A stretch of DNA of 64,000 bases from Terriglobia bacterium (lineage in GTDB: Bacteria > Acidobacteriota > Terriglobia > Bryobacterales > Bryobacteraceae). The DNA is taken from assembly GCA_020073265.1 (NCBI GenBank), contig JAIQFN010000004.1, positions 96,010 to 160,009 of the forward strand. The letters run 5' to 3'. Of this stretch, positions 53,250 to 63,497 are shown in pieces. Made by a program: the position numbers and the translations under genes. Under the pieces are notes generated by a model. The model had not been told where the DNA came from. It saw only the letters and a program-made list of their open reading frames with translations, and searched no databases. The stretch's first letter is position 1. Each line of letters opens with the position of its first letter.

Positions 53250-55466
53250 TTATGCCCAGCTAAAGCCGTGCTTGGCGATGGGCACGGACCGCACCCGCTT
53301 TCCAGTCGCCGCGAAGATCGCGTTGCAAACCGCGGGAATGGTCGGCGGCAAGGCCGGCTCGCCCAGACCGGTGGGCGGATGATCGGTCTTGAGGAAATGA
53401 ATATCGATTTCAGGCGGCGCCTGGCGCAACCGCGTGATCGGGTACTTGTCGAAGTTGGTTTCGACGGCGCGGCCCTTGTCGATGGTGATCTCCCAGCCCA
53501 TCAGATGACTGAGTCCTTCGATGACGGCGCCCTGCGCCATGTTCTCCGAGCTGCTCGGATTCACCACTTCGCTTCCGATGTCGGCGACCACCCACACCTT
53601 GTGGACCTTCACCTTGCTCGCTACATCGACGCTGACGTCGGCCACGTGCGCGAAGTATCCGCGATGGCTGTACTGGAACGCGACTCCCTTGGCGCGGCCT
53701 TTCGGCAGACGGCCGCGTGAACTCCACTCGGACCGCTCGGCCACCAGTTGCAACACGGCCTTCATGCGTTCGGGATCGAAGCCGTCTTCAGACTGCGCGG
53801 TGGTTGGCGTGGCGTTCAGCACGCTCATGCGGAACTCGACCGGATCTTTGCCCGCCGCATGCGCCAGTTCATCCAGGAACGACTGGAACACGAACGAATA
53901 CGCGTTGCTTCGCGGAGCTCGCATCGCGCCGGTGGGCACTCCCAGCGGCATGAGCGACGCCCCGAAGGCAAAGTTCGGAACGAACCGCCCCGGAAACTCC
54001 GTCCCGCCGATCTGCGCCGCGTTCGCAAAACGCTGGCCCTCGCCGTAGCTGACGAAATGATTGCGCCAGGCCACCAGCTTGCCGGAAGCATCCACGCCGC
54101 CCTTCAAATAATGGAAGCCGCCGGGACGATAAAAGTCGTGCGTCATATCGTCTTCACGCGTCCACAGCAGCTTTACCGGCTGGCCCACAGTCTTGGCGAT
54201 CCAGGCGGTCTCGGCCATGTAGTCGTTGGTCAGCCGCCGGCCGAAGCTGCCGCCGGTGCGCATGATGTGAACATGGATGGACGTCGCGGGAATGTTCAAG
54301 GTGCGCGCCACCAGCGCTACACCCGCGCTGGGCGTCTGGCTGGGCGACCACATCTCGAGTTTCCCGTCGGTGTAGTGCGCAGTGCAGCTCTGCGGCTCGA
54401 GCGGCGCGTGCGACAGGAATGGATACGAGTAAGCGCCCTCCACCACCTTGGCGGCGCTAGCCAAAGCCGCGTCCGCGTCGCCGTCCTTGTGCATCACGAA
54501 ACCGAAGGGTTGCTTCGAGAGTTCGTCGGCTTTCTGCGCGAACCCGACGCTGGACTGCTGCGCCGTGGCCCCTTCATCCCAGGTTACCTGCAGCTTCTGA
54601 CGCGCGGTTTTCGCCTGGTACCAGCTATCGGCTACGATGGCGACGCCGGGCAGCAGACCGGCCAGGTCCGAACCGCCCTCGACGACAAACGCGTGCCGGA
54701 CGCCGGGCATGGCTTTCACCGCATCCAGATTGGCGCTGGCGACTTTGCCGCCGAACACCGGACACTTCTCGTAGACCGCCCAAAGCATTCCCGGAACCGT
54801 GAAGTCGATTCCGTAAAGCGGCTTGCCGGTCACGATGGCGAAGTTGTCGACGCCGTGAATCGGCTGCCCGATGATCTTGTAATCCTTCGGGTCCTTGAGC
54901 TTCACCGATTTCAGATCGGGCACCGGCAGCGCGGCAGCTTTCGCCGCCAGTTCGCCATAACCGAGCGATCGCTTCGAAGCCTGATGATAAACGCGTCCCG
55001 CCGACGTCGTGCATTCCGTTTCCGGCACGTTCCAGGTTTGCGCGGCCGCGGTGATCAACATCGCGCGGACTGCGGCGCCCACCTGCCGCAGGCCGTCCCA
55101 GTTGGTGGGGATGGCCGTGCTGCCGCCCGCGTTCTGCCGTCCGAACTTGGCTTCGTCCAGATCGGCTTGCTGGACTTTTACCATTTTCCAGTCGGCGTCC
55201 AGCTCGTCGGCGATGATCATAGGCAGCGTGGTCTTGATGCCCTGGCCGATGTCGGGATTCTTGGCCATGATGGTGACCACGCCATCGGCGGCGATGCTCA
55301 CGAACGCCAGCGGCGAGTAATTCATTCCAAAGCCGCCGCCACGCCCGCCCCGGCCGCCGCGCTGTTGCGCTTGCCCGGGTTTCGAGTACAACGCCACCAG
55401 CAGGCCGCCTCCGCTCAAGGCGGTCACGCGCAGAAAGGAGCGACGATTGATGTTCATCGTTTTCAT
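53250..55466 (-). CDS. molybdopterin-binding large subunit of a xanthine-dehydrogenase-family enzyme (IorB-like)
   Basis: A 738-residue protein with a Tat signal ([20 protein letters not shown]). The molybdopterin subunit shows [24 protein letters not shown] segments, [18 protein letters not shown] and the C-terminal [19 protein letters not shown], with the conserved glutamate. Large subunits of this exported group (isoquinoline 1-oxidoreductase type) work with a separate 2Fe-2S subunit and no FAD subunit, handing electrons to cytochromes. ATG 55466 is set by AAGGAGG. It directly follows the iron-sulfur subunit gene. Confidence 0.85.
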   Translation of the reverse strand: MKTMNINRRSFLRVTALSGGGLLVALYSKPGQAQQRGGRGGRGGGFGMNYSPLAFVSIAADGVVTIMAKNPDIGQGIKTTLPMIIADELDADWKMVKVQQADLDEAKFGRQNAGGSTAIPTNWDGLRQVGAAVRAMLITAAAQTWNVPETECTTSAGRVYHQASKRSLGYGELAAKAAALPVPDLKSVKLKDPKDYKIIGQPIHGVDNFAIVTGKPLYGIDFTVPGMLWAVYEKCPVFGGKVASANLDAVKAMPGVRHAFVVEGGSDLAGLLPGVAIVADSWYQAKTARQKLQVTWDEGATAQQSSVGFAQKADELSKQPFGFVMHKDGDADAALASAAKVVEGAYSYPFLSHAPLEPQSCTAHYTDGKLEMWSPSQTPSAGVALVARTLNIPATSIHVHIMRTGGSFGRRLTNDYMAETAWIAKTVGQPVKLLWTREDDMTHDFYRPGGFHYLKGGVDASGKLVAWRNHFVSYGEGQRFANAAQIGGTEFPGRFVPNFAFGASLMPLGVPTGAMRAPRSNAYSFVFQSFLDELAHAAGKDPVEFRMSVLNATPTTAQSEDGFDPERMKAVLQLVAERSEWSSRGRLPKGRAKGVAFQYSHRGYFAHVADVSVDVASKVKVHKVWVVADIGSEVVNPSSSENMAQGAVIEGLSHLMGWEITIDKGRAVETNFDKYPITRLRQAPPEIDIHFLKTDHPPTGLGEPALPPTIPAVCNAIFAATGKRVRSVPIAKHGFSWA

Positions 55467-55475
55467 AGAGCCTCC

Positions 55476-55982
55476 TTACGGCCTCCCGGCTCCGCCGCCG
55501 GTGCTCGGCAGCGATCGCGATCCGTTCTTGGCGATGACCGCCGCGCGGTGGACGGCTTTGCGGATGCGCAGGTAGGTCCCGCAACGGCACAGATTGCCGT
55601 TCATGGCCGCGTCGATGTCCTCGTCGGTCGGTTTGGCGGTCTTGGCCAGCAGAGCCGCGGCCGACATGATCTGGCCGGCCTGGCAATAACCGCACTGCGG
55701 CACGTCCAGCTCCTGCCACGCCACTTGCAGCGGATGTGTTCCGTCGTGGGAAAGCCCTTCGAGCGTGGTGATCTCCGAGTTCGCGGCCGCCGAGACCGGC
55801 GTCTGGCACGATCGCACGGCCCGGCCTTTGAGATGCACGGTGCAGGCGCCGCACTGGCCGATCCCGCAGCCGTACTTGGTGCCTTTCAGATCCAGAACGT
55901 CGCGGATCACCCACAGCAGCGGCATGTCGGCCGGGACGTCGACCGTGGTGGGCCGCCCGTTCACTGTCAGCTTAAATGGCAT
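55476..55982 (-). CDS. 2Fe-2S small subunit of the molybdenum hydroxylase (IorA-like)
   Basis: A 168-residue protein with two 2Fe-2S clusters. The plant-type motif CGIGQCGAC is near residue 40, and the second set, CGYCQAGQI with CRCG later, is near residues 97-135. This is the usual small subunit of isoquinoline 1-oxidoreductase-like enzymes. ATG 55982 follows AGGAGT. The gap to the large-subunit start is 9 bases, so the two are co-translated. Confidence 0.9.
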   Translation of the reverse strand: MPFKLTVNGRPTTVDVPADMPLLWVIRDVLDLKGTKYGCGIGQCGACTVHLKGRAVRSCQTPVSAAANSEITTLEGLSHDGTHPLQVAWQELDVPQCGYCQAGQIMSAAALLAKTAKPTDEDIDAAMNGNLCRCGTYLRIRKAVHRAAVIAKNGSRSLPSTGGGAGRP

Positions 55983-56217
55983 TGCGTACTCCTATTAACC
56001 GATCGAGAACATCCAATTCCTTGACTAGCATTTACCATATGACACTGTCAAGCAACCAGCGTTTCGGTTATATCGCGGAAAAATCGCACGCGTCTACACC
56101 AGACACCTGGTCGCGAGCTACCTGGCCTGACAATTGACAATCTTCTCGCGCTGCCGCTGGACGGCAGGATTGGACCGTAGCGACTGTAGTAACATCGACA
56201 CTGGCGACGGAGGTTCT

Positions 56218-56718
56218 ATGCGTGTCCGGCATCGCTCCCAGTTGACGTTTACGATCTTGGCCGCGCTGGCCGTGGTGCTCCCGGCCCGCGGGTTCCAGCC
56301 CGCGCAGGCAGTCAAGGTGCTGGCTTCCGCCGAGCACGAAGTCGGCGGCGTGAAGGTCGAGTTGCTCGAAGCCAAGCGCGACTCCCCCACCGTTGTCACC
56401 GTGCGCTGGCGCTACCGCAACGAGACCAATGAGAGCAAGCAATTGACGCATCAGCGCACCGGGTGGATGGATCCCTACCGGCTGTCGGTGGAGAGCTACC
56501 TGCTCGATGAGGTCAAGCAGATCAAGTTCCCGGTGTCCCGCGATGACGACCGCCGGCCCGTGGCGTCCCGGAACGGACAGCCGAACCAATACATCAGCAT
56601 CCGGCCGAAAGCGACCATCGAGGTTTGGGCCAAATATATCGTTCCGGAATCCAGCGGGACGGTGACGGTGGCGATCGACGGAATCAGTCCGTTCGGGAAA
56701 ATCGCCATCACCAAGTAA
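56218..56718 (+). CDS. small secreted protein of unknown function
   Basis: A 166-residue protein with signal peptide MRVRHRSQLTFTILAALAVV. The mature part is beta-rich (VGGVKVELLEAKRDSPTVVT, VEVWAKYIVPESSGTVTVAI) and looks immunoglobulin-like. No family recognised. ATG 56218 is fixed by GGAGG upstream, although the frame is open further back. Confidence 0.6.
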   Translation: MRVRHRSQLTFTILAALAVVLPARGFQPAQAVKVLASAEHEVGGVKVELLEAKRDSPTVVTVRWRYRNETNESKQLTHQRTGWMDPYRLSVESYLLDEVKQIKFPVSRDDDRRPVASRNGQPNQYISIRPKATIEVWAKYIVPESSGTVTVAIDGISPFGKIAITK

Positions 56719-56842
56719 AATAGAGGACTTAGGCCGAAGGCTGGGGCCAAGTTTTCTGGGACGCGAGTGTAACAAAACCCCGCTTCTGGTCGCCAGATAG
56801 TAGCACGCCAAAAGTGTAAGTGATGGGAGTCTGCCCAGTCTC

Positions 56843-59800
56843 GTGAACTTCTCGGAAACCTTTATCCGCCGCCCGATCGCCACCAGCCTGGTTATGGCGG
56901 GCATCACCATGTTCGGCATCATCGGCTACCGCTCGCTGCCGGTCAGTGAAATGCCGGCGGTGGATTACCCCACCATCAATGTCAGCGCCAGCCTGCCGGG
57001 CGCCGACCCCGCCACCATGTCGTCTTCAGTGGCGACGGTGCTGGAGCGCCAGTTCACCGGGATCGCGGGCGTGGACTCGATGACCTCGCGCAGCTCCACC
57101 GGCAGCACCAACGTCACGCTGCAGTTCAGTCTGGATCGCGACATCGAGAGCGCGGCGGTCGACATTCAGGTCGCCATCGCGGCGGTTACGCCGCTGCTGC
57201 CCCCGGGCATGCCCGCGCCGCCTTCTTTCCGCAAGAACAACCCCACCGATCAGCCCGTCGCCTTCATGGCGTTGCTTTCGGATACGATGCCGCTATCCAA
57301 GTTGGACGACTTTGCCGAGACCATGATCGCCCCGCGAGTTTCGATGATCAGCGGCGTCTCGCAAGTCCAGGTGGGCGGCCAGCAGAAGTACGCCGTGCGC
57401 GTGCAGGTGGATCCGGACAAGCTGGCGGCCAGCCGGATTGGGTTGAATGAGGTTTCCTCCGCGCTCAGCCAGTGGAACGTGAACAGCCCGATGGGGTCGT
57501 TGTACGGGCCCAAAACGGCCTACAACATTTACGCCAATGGGCAGTTGATGAACGCCCAGCAGTTCCGCAGCGTGGTGGTGACCGAGCGCAACGGACGGCC
57601 GGTGCGCCTCGAGGACGTGGCCAACGTCATCGACAGCGTCCAAGACGATAAAACGGCTACTTGGTTCTACAACTATGGACAGCCCGGCAAGCGCGCCGTG
57701 ACCCTCATCGTTTTCCGCCAGCCCGGCACCAACACGCTGGAAGTAACCGACCGGGTTAAGGCGCTGATTCCGATGTTCAACGAGCAGCTACCTCCCGCGG
57801 CTCACCTGCAGATGCGCGGCGATCGCTCGAGCGGCATACGCGCGGCGTTTCGCGACATTCAAATTACGATGCTCGTCACTATCGGCCTGGTGGTGGGGGT
57901 AATCTTCCTGTTCCTTCGGAATCTGCGCGCCGCCGCCATTCCCAGCCTGGCGTTGCCGTTTTCGTTCCTGGGCGCGTTTGCGGTGATGGGGCTGCTGAAT
58001 TTCAGCCTGGACAACATGTCGCTGATGGCGCTGATCCTGTGCGTCGGCTTCGTCGTCGATGACGCCATCGTGATGCTGGAAAACATCATGCGGCACATCG
58101 AAAACGGGGAGACGCCGTTCGAGGCGGCCCTGAAAGGCTCCAAGGAAATCGGCTTCACCATCGTTTCGATGACCGTGTCGCTGGCCGCGGTCTTCATTCC
58201 CATCCTGTTCATGGGCGGAGTGCTGGGACGCCTGTTCCGCGAGTTCGCCGTCACCATCACCGTCGCGATTCTGTTCTCCGGCATCGTTTCCATCATCTTC
58301 ACCCCCATGTTGTGCAGCCGTTTCCTCAGCCCGCATACAACCGACCAAAAGCACAACTGGGTGTACCGGGCAAATGAAGCAGTCTTCAACGGGATGCTTC
58401 GTTTTTACGCCTGGAGCCTGCATGGCGTGCTGCGGGTGCGGCCTCTGATGGCCGTCCTGTTCTTCGCCGTGATCGGGTTGACGCTGTATCTGTTCAAGGT
58501 GGTTCCCAAGGGTTTCATTCCCGACGCCGATACCGACAACCTGAGCATGAACCTGCGAGCCGCCGAAGGAACGTCCTATTACAAGATGCTGGACCTCCAG
58601 CGGCAAGTTGGTCAGGTCCTGCAGCGGGAAAGCGACGTCGACACTTTCATGATGAGCATCGGCGGCGGATACGGCCCCGGCGGCGGCTCCGCCAACAACG
58701 CCAGCGTCAACTTGTTCCTGAAGCCTCGCGACCAACGTAAGGAAAGCGTGACTCAGATGATCGAACGGTTGCGTCCCCGCATGTCTCGATTTCCTGGGAT
58801 ACGCGTGTTCATGCGCATTCCTCCGGCCATCAGCATCGGCGCGCGCGGGTCCTCAGCCTCCTACGAGCTCACCCTTACCAGCTCCGATACCGAAGCCCTG
58901 GACCGGGAAGCGCGCCGCCTGGAAGCAGCCGTGGTGCGCGAGAGCGACATCGTCGCCGACGTCAATACGGATCTGGAGGCCCGCAGCCCGCGCGTGAACC
59001 TGATCATCGACCGCGATCGCGCCGCTACTCTGGGGTTGGACATAACCTCCATCGAGAGCGCCCTGTACAGCGCCTATGGGCCGCGCTGGAGTTCCACCAT
59101 TTACAGCAATACCGCGCAGTATGAAGTCCTGTTGGAAATCCAGCAGAAGTACCAGGCCTTCGCCGACTATCTTGGGAAGATCAATTTCCGAACCAATAGC
59201 GGTAGCCTGGTGCCGCTCTCCGAGGTGGTGAAGCTCAAGCCGGACGTGATGGCGCAGAGTATCAATCATACCGGCACACTGCCATCCATCACGCTGTCAT
59301 TCAACCTGAGGCAGGGAATTTCGCTGGGCGAGGCGGTGGACCGGCTCGCCGACGTGGCCAGGCGCACGCTGCCGGATTCGATGAACGTTGCCTTCACCGG
59401 CACCGCGGCGGTGTTCCAAAGCTCGCTCAAGAATCTGAATATCCTGCTGATTGTCGCGCTCGGCGTCGTCTACATCGTGCTGGGCGTGCTGTATGAGAGC
59501 TACATTCATCCCTTCACCATTCTGTCGGGCCTGCCCTCGGCCGGCCTGGGTGCGCTGCTCACCTTGATCCTGTTCAAGGTGGACCTCAACATCTATTCGT
59601 TCGTCGGACTGGTGCTGCTGGTCGGCCTGGTCAAGAAGAACGCGATCATGCAAATCGACTTCGCGCTGGAAGCCGAGCGCAAGGAAAACAAGACGCCCAT
59701 GGAAGCCATCTATCAAGGCTGCTTGATCCGCTTCCGGCCCATCATGATGACCACCATGGCGGCGTTGCTGGGCGCGGTGCCGCTGGCGCTCGGATTTGGA

Positions 59801-59986
59801 TCGGGAGGCGAATCCCGCCGTCCCATGGGTCTGGCTGTCGTGGGCGGGCTGATGGTTTCGCAACTCATGACCCTGTATCTCACCCCGGTGGTCTACACCT
59901 ACATGGCGAGCCTGCTGAACTGGTGGCGACGCCGCAGAGCGCCGGCGGTGGCCGAGCCCGCGCCCGTGGGTGGGTTCGCCGACTGA
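56843..59986 (+). CDS. RND-family multidrug efflux permease (AcrB/MdtC-like)
   Basis: A 1047-residue inner-membrane proton-driven pump with 12 membrane segments and two large periplasmic loops. FIRRPIATSLVMAGITMFG opens the protein, FVVDDAIVMLENIMRHIENG is the TM4 motif with the proton-relay Asp pair, and PRVNLIIDRDRAATLGLD comes from the second loop. The start is GTG 56843. The usual membrane-fusion and outer-membrane partners (AcrA, TolC) are not in the window. They may be elsewhere or shared. Confidence 0.9.
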   Translation: MNFSETFIRRPIATSLVMAGITMFGIIGYRSLPVSEMPAVDYPTINVSASLPGADPATMSSSVATVLERQFTGIAGVDSMTSRSSTGSTNVTLQFSLDRDIESAAVDIQVAIAAVTPLLPPGMPAPPSFRKNNPTDQPVAFMALLSDTMPLSKLDDFAETMIAPRVSMISGVSQVQVGGQQKYAVRVQVDPDKLAASRIGLNEVSSALSQWNVNSPMGSLYGPKTAYNIYANGQLMNAQQFRSVVVTERNGRPVRLEDVANVIDSVQDDKTATWFYNYGQPGKRAVTLIVFRQPGTNTLEVTDRVKALIPMFNEQLPPAAHLQMRGDRSSGIRAAFRDIQITMLVTIGLVVGVIFLFLRNLRAAAIPSLALPFSFLGAFAVMGLLNFSLDNMSLMALILCVGFVVDDAIVMLENIMRHIENGETPFEAALKGSKEIGFTIVSMTVSLAAVFIPILFMGGVLGRLFREFAVTITVAILFSGIVSIIFTPMLCSRFLSPHTTDQKHNWVYRANEAVFNGMLRFYAWSLHGVLRVRPLMAVLFFAVIGLTLYLFKVVPKGFIPDADTDNLSMNLRAAEGTSYYKMLDLQRQVGQVLQRESDVDTFMMSIGGGYGPGGGSANNASVNLFLKPRDQRKESVTQMIERLRPRMSRFPGIRVFMRIPPAISIGARGSSASYELTLTSSDTEALDREARRLEAAVVRESDIVADVNTDLEARSPRVNLIIDRDRAATLGLDITSIESALYSAYGPRWSSTIYSNTAQYEVLLEIQQKYQAFADYLGKINFRTNSGSLVPLSEVVKLKPDVMAQSINHTGTLPSITLSFNLRQGISLGEAVDRLADVARRTLPDSMNVAFTGTAAVFQSSLKNLNILLIVALGVVYIVLGVLYESYIHPFTILSGLPSAGLGALLTLILFKVDLNIYSFVGLVLLVGLVKKNAIMQIDFALEAERKENKTPMEAIYQGCLIRFRPIMMTTMAALLGAVPLALGFGSGGESRRPMGLAVVGGLMVSQLMTLYLTPVVYTYMASLLNWWRRRRAPAVAEPAPVGGFAD

Positions 59987-60004
59987 GCGCGGTTCCAAGA
60001 GCCT

Positions 60005-60838
60005 ATGGCTTTCTCGAAGGCTCCGAAAATCCTGATCGCGTTGGGAGTCCTGGGCGTGCTGTGCGCTTTCCAGCAGCCCTTCCGTCAATATCCGGGCATC
60101 GAATATGACGATTTTCCGCTGCCTCCCGACTGGCAGCAGAAAGCCGAGTGGACCTTCGCGCGCCTGATGTATCCGCAGGCTCGCGGCGGCTTTCGCGGCT
60201 ACGGACGATGGGGCAGCGGTGACTGGCGCCGGGGCCTTTCCATGTGGACCCAGGATTACCCGCGCGCCGACCGTCACTTTTCGCAGGCCGTCCGCCGGCT
60301 CACCCGCATCCAGGTGCGTTCGGTGGAGCAGCCGGTGAACCTCGACGACGGCGACGACGTGTTCAACTGGCCCTGGCTGTACGCGGTTCAGGTAGGGCAT
60401 TGGGACTTGACCGATCAGCAGGCCAAGAAACTGCGCGACTATCTGCTGCGCGGCGGCTTCTTCATGTGCGACGACTTCTGGGGCGACGTCGACTGGGATA
60501 CCTTCCTGCGCAGCATGAAGCGCGTGTTCCCGGACCGGCCCATCGTGGATCTGGAGGACAGCGCGGCCATCTTCCACACCGTGTTCGATCTGGACGATCG
60601 CTACCAGGTGCCGGGCGCGCGCTATCTTTCCACCGGCGTCACCTGGAAATGCGAGAACTGCCCGGCCAGTTGGCGCGGCATCTACGACGATCAGGGCCGC
60701 CTGATGGTGGCCATGTCGGCCAATTCGGATCTGGGCGATTCCTGGGAATGGGCCGACGATCCGCGCTACCTGGAGAAGTTCTCAGCGCTCGGAATCCGCA
60801 TCGGCGTGAACTATATCATTTACGCCATGACGCATTGA
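60005..60838 (+). CDS. exported DUF4159-domain protein
   Basis: A 277-residue protein with a signal peptide (APKILIALGVLGVLCAF). The body is the DUF4159 domain: WTFARLMYPQARGGF, WTQDYPRADRHFSQAVRRLT, RDYLLRGGFFMCDDFWGDVD. DUF4159 is a glutamine-amidotransferase-like fold common in this phylum, role unknown. It begins 18 bases after the RND stop and may share its message. The start ATG lacks a strong ribosome site. Confidence 0.8.
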   Translation: MAFSKAPKILIALGVLGVLCAFQQPFRQYPGIEYDDFPLPPDWQQKAEWTFARLMYPQARGGFRGYGRWGSGDWRRGLSMWTQDYPRADRHFSQAVRRLTRIQVRSVEQPVNLDDGDDVFNWPWLYAVQVGHWDLTDQQAKKLRDYLLRGGFFMCDDFWGDVDWDTFLRSMKRVFPDRPIVDLEDSAAIFHTVFDLDDRYQVPGARYLSTGVTWKCENCPASWRGIYDDQGRLMVAMSANSDLGDSWEWADDPRYLEKFSALGIRIGVNYIIYAMTH

Positions 60839-60860
60839 GTCGCGCTACGGTAGAGGAACG

Positions 60861-61082
60861 ATGTATCACTACGATCCGGAGACCGCTCTCGAAGAACTGC
60901 AGGAAGACGCCGTGCTGCCCAACCCGGTGCACGTCCGCGACATGATCATCCGCGCCAGGCTCACGCCGGACCAGGCCCTGGAGCTGAACCACAAATTTCA
61001 AACCTACCAGCAGGCCTTCGGCGAGGCGCAGCAGTCGGCCAAACTGGTCCTGCAGCAATTGGCCCGTCAGGTTTCTTCCTGA
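60861..61082 (+). CDS. small conserved helical protein
   Basis: A 73-residue protein, Glu/Gln-rich and helical: PETALEELQEDAVLPNPVHV, then TPDQALELNHKFQTYQQAFG. It lies 22 bases after the DUF4159 gene. Function unknown; length and spacing favour a real gene rather than chance coding. Confidence 0.55.
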   Translation: MYHYDPETALEELQEDAVLPNPVHVRDMIIRARLTPDQALELNHKFQTYQQAFGEAQQSAKLVLQQLARQVSS

Positions 61083-61344
61083 CTGCGATAGGCTAGTCCC
61101 GGGGAGGTGAACTATGCACTACCGCGGACTGCTCCCGCGCTCGCGCCTGGCGATACGGCTGCTCTCCGTTTCCATCGCCGCCGCTCAAACCACCCAACCG
61201 CGCCCGAAGCCCGAAGTTCCGTACGTGCCCACCACCGACGAAGCCGTGCAGGCGATGTTGAAACTGGCGGACGTGAAAAAAACCGACATCGTCTCCATTC
61301 AAGATAGCGGATGCGGCGCCGTTCGTTTCGTATTTCTCAGCCGG

Positions 61345-62425
61345 CGCGTCGTCGAACATCAGACACGCCTTATCGTTAGCCAACCAGTCTTGGTGCTTCT
61401 CCACCAGCAGCATGCCCGGTCAGTCCTCCGCTCAGGTGACTGCAAATCGCAAACCCGGCCGCTGCAAGTCGGCAGCGAATTTACGCTCAAGTCTTGACAC
61501 GGGCCGTCAAAGATGAAACGATCGACAGCATAGCTTCCTGGCGCCAGTGCTATCAGCCACTTAAATCGAGTAAGCGTGAGCGCGCGGCGTGCCGTCCATC
61601 AAGAATTACGACAAGGAGCTTTCCTAAGCGCATCGGCCATTACATACAAGCGAGATCGACAGTGTCATCTAACAAATCGCATCTTCCGAACTATCGTGAT
61701 GGGGATCCCGTCAGGAGGATTTACGAAGCGCCGCCACTGGTTCATAAACGCGAGACCGAGATCCAAAGGTCCTTTGAGGCAGGTGAGAGCTTCTTGAATG
61801 AGGCGTTTGCATCTGAAGTTCGAGCAGGTAAGGAAGGTTGCTATGGATTGGCGGAGAAAGTTGCGCGCTTCCTGTATGAGAACACAAGTAGCGCGTCTCG
61901 CACGCTTGAAACAGGAAGTGGAATATCCACTCTCATCTTCGGCCTCAAACAGACGAAGCACATCGCCGTCACTCCGAACCAACGGGAAACGGAAGTCCTT
62001 CGGCAATACGCAGCTCAGAACGACATTTCATTGGCCAATACGACCTTTGTTGCTGAGGCCTCGGAAGTGTATCTGCCACGGTGCACCGTGGACACTTTGG
62101 ATCTCGTATTGATCGATGGCAAACACGCGTTCCCGTGGCCTATTCTGGACTGGTTTTATACCGCCGACCGCCTCACCAAAGGTGGAGTGATAATCGTCGA
62201 CGACATCCATTTGCGCCCTGTGGCGATGCTGGTGGATTTCCTGAACGCCGATTCCGGGCGGTGGCGCCGGCAAAAGTCGCCGTCTGCGAACACTGCTATA
62301 TTTTACAAGTGTGTTGATTCCGTGCATGACACCGCTTGGCATATGCAACCGTTCAACCTTCCGTCGTTTAAAGAACGGCTGAAGCAGCGAATTCGCCGTG
62401 GCATTTTCTAGCAGCCCGTTTCTAC
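61345..62425 (+). mobile_element. lower-GC insert interrupting the methyltransferase pseudogene
   Basis: About 1.1 kb of DNA with visibly lower GC (near 50% by eye) and different codon use from its neighbours separates the two pseudogene halves. It holds one coherent gene (61662-62411). No transposase and no terminal inverted repeat were seen, so the mechanism of insertion is unclear. The stretch 61345-61661 holds no convincing gene. Boundaries are approximate. Confidence 0.55.
61662..62411 (+). CDS. class I SAM-dependent methyltransferase (Methyltransf_24-like) within the insert
   Basis: A roughly 249-residue protein. TLETGSGISTLIFGL is the SAM-binding loop, DLVLIDGKHAFPW and KGGVIIVDDIHLRPVAMLVD are the later motifs of the family. 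The target substrate is unknown; relatives act in sugar or glycan modification. The start is uncertain. GTG 61662 opens the conserved part, but the frame is open to 61494. Base composition differs from flanking genes, which points to transfer. Confidence 0.7.
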   Translation: MSSNKSHLPNYRDGDPVRRIYEAPPLVHKRETEIQRSFEAGESFLNEAFASEVRAGKEGCYGLAEKVARFLYENTSSASRTLETGSGISTLIFGLKQTKHIAVTPNQRETEVLRQYAAQNDISLANTTFVAEASEVYLPRCTVDTLDLVLIDGKHAFPWPILDWFYTADRLTKGGVIIVDDIHLRPVAMLVDFLNADSGRWRRQKSPSANTAIFYKCVDSVHDTAWHMQPFNLPSFKERLKQRIRRGIF

Positions 62426-62564
62426 ACCACTGTTTCTGTTGCCCGCCGTCAACCTGCGGCTGTGCACCCAAGCTGCTCCAGGACTTCAAGCCCGGCACGC
62501 GCATCGGCTCCGATACCTTCGACATAGGCGACTGGAAACCGGACAAAGAAGGAGGCTTTCAAAT

Positions 62565-62975
62565 ATGCATACCGATCCATTGCTGGCGCCCATGAAGGGC
62601 GCAGCGCACCGTGACATCGCCGGCGTGAAGCTGGATATCGTCCCGGCCGGCTGCGGACGAGTGAAGCGGATGATCTACCAGCCCGGTTTCCGCTGGTCGA
62701 CCCACATGCGCGCCACGGTCGGCACCGATCTCTGCCAGCATGCCCATGTCGGATTCCTGGCACGCGGCCAGATCCATATCCAGTACGCCGACGGCTGCAC
62801 GCTGGAGTTTGCGGCCCCGCAGGTGGTGGCCATCGAACCGGGACACGACGGCTGGGTGGTGGGAAACGAGCCGGCGGTGCTGATCGAATTCGATTTCGAA
62901 GGCGACACCGCGCGCAAGTTTGAAATGCCCGCCAAGCACACTCATACAGACAACTCGAAAAGGGGAACCTTTTAA
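62565..62975 (+). CDS. single-domain cupin protein
   Basis: A 136-residue cupin: MIYQPGFRWSTHMRATVGTD, HAHVGFLARGQIHIQYADGC and APQVVAIEPGHDGWVVGNEP. ATG 62565 follows AAGAAGGAGG. The end of the split methyltransferase merges into this ribosome site. The next gene begins right after the stop (TAA then ATG). Function unknown. Confidence 0.75.
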   Translation: MHTDPLLAPMKGAAHRDIAGVKLDIVPAGCGRVKRMIYQPGFRWSTHMRATVGTDLCQHAHVGFLARGQIHIQYADGCTLEFAAPQVVAIEPGHDGWVVGNEPAVLIEFDFEGDTARKFEMPAKHTHTDNSKRGTF

Positions 62976-63497
62976 ATGATCAATACCGTTAGGTTACTAT
63001 CGGCTTTTCTTGCCCTTTCTGGATCAATTCTCGCCCAGGATAAGAGCGTCGGGGCAACCTATGGAACGCGCGAGCCGATCACCTGCAAGTCGACCAAGGA
63101 TCCGGCCAAAGGGCCCTTATCGGCGCAGCAGGCGGCGCTTTACGTCAGGTGCGGGCGTGAAGGCATTAGTCGCCACTCTGGAGGAGACCTACTGTACCTT
63201 TACGAAAACGTAGCGTTTGAAGTCGCCAAAGGCCGGCCGTATCAGACTTCGGATTCGTTGTTGACAGATATTGATCCTTCACTCCCGGTGTATCCCATTC
63301 GGGGCACTTTCGATTTGTATTCTTGTTCGGACCCCAGGCAGATGACGCCCCCCAAGCCAGGTAAGAACTGCGGCCTGAATAAGAACACGCAGGGCACCGG
63401 GGTCTGCTACAAAACTGGCTTTGGCGATTGGAAATGCACGATTGGCTATGATTTCGACTTCCGCGCCACGGTGCGGGAAGTTCGGGGACCGCAATAG
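62976..63497 (+). CDS. secreted Cys-rich protein of unknown function
   Basis: A 173-residue protein with a signal peptide (INTVRLLSAFLALSGSILAQ). Mature segments EPITCKSTKDPAKGPLSAQQ, ALYVRCGREG and DLYSCSDPRQMTPPKPGKNC contain several cysteines that may pair. No family recognised. It starts directly at the previous stop and shares the AAAGGGGAAC site, so it is cotranscribed with the cupin. Confidence 0.6.
   Translation: MINTVRLLSAFLALSGSILAQDKSVGATYGTREPITCKSTKDPAKGPLSAQQAALYVRCGREGISRHSGGDLLYLYENVAFEVAKGRPYQTSDSLLTDIDPSLPVYPIRGTFDLYSCSDPRQMTPPKPGKNCGLNKNTQGTGVCYKTGFGDWKCTIGYDFDFRATVREVRGPQ

Larger units (their letters stand above)
61114..62560 (+). pseudogene. exported class I SAM-dependent methyltransferase, split by an insert
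   Basis: ATG 61114 with a GGGGAGGTGA ribosome site starts a signal peptide, then VPYVPTTDEAVQAMLKLADV, the hallmark of a common exported methyltransferase family. The GxGxG-like loop survives only as DSGCGAVRFVF near 61335, degraded from the family form DLGCGDGRIV. The family's C-terminal part reappears at about 62430-62550: FLLPAVNLRL in one frame, PKLLQDFKPGTRIGSDTFDI and GDWKPDKE in another. Between them, about 1.1 kb of unrelated DNA has inserted, and both halves carry frame damage. Confidence 0.75.

Noticed and set aside
53748..56024. A 758-residue open frame opposite the molybdenum hydroxylase genes
   Set aside because: It mirrors strong coding on the other strand. Its residues are Arg/His/Gly-rich with no domain, as expected from GC-rich antisense codons.
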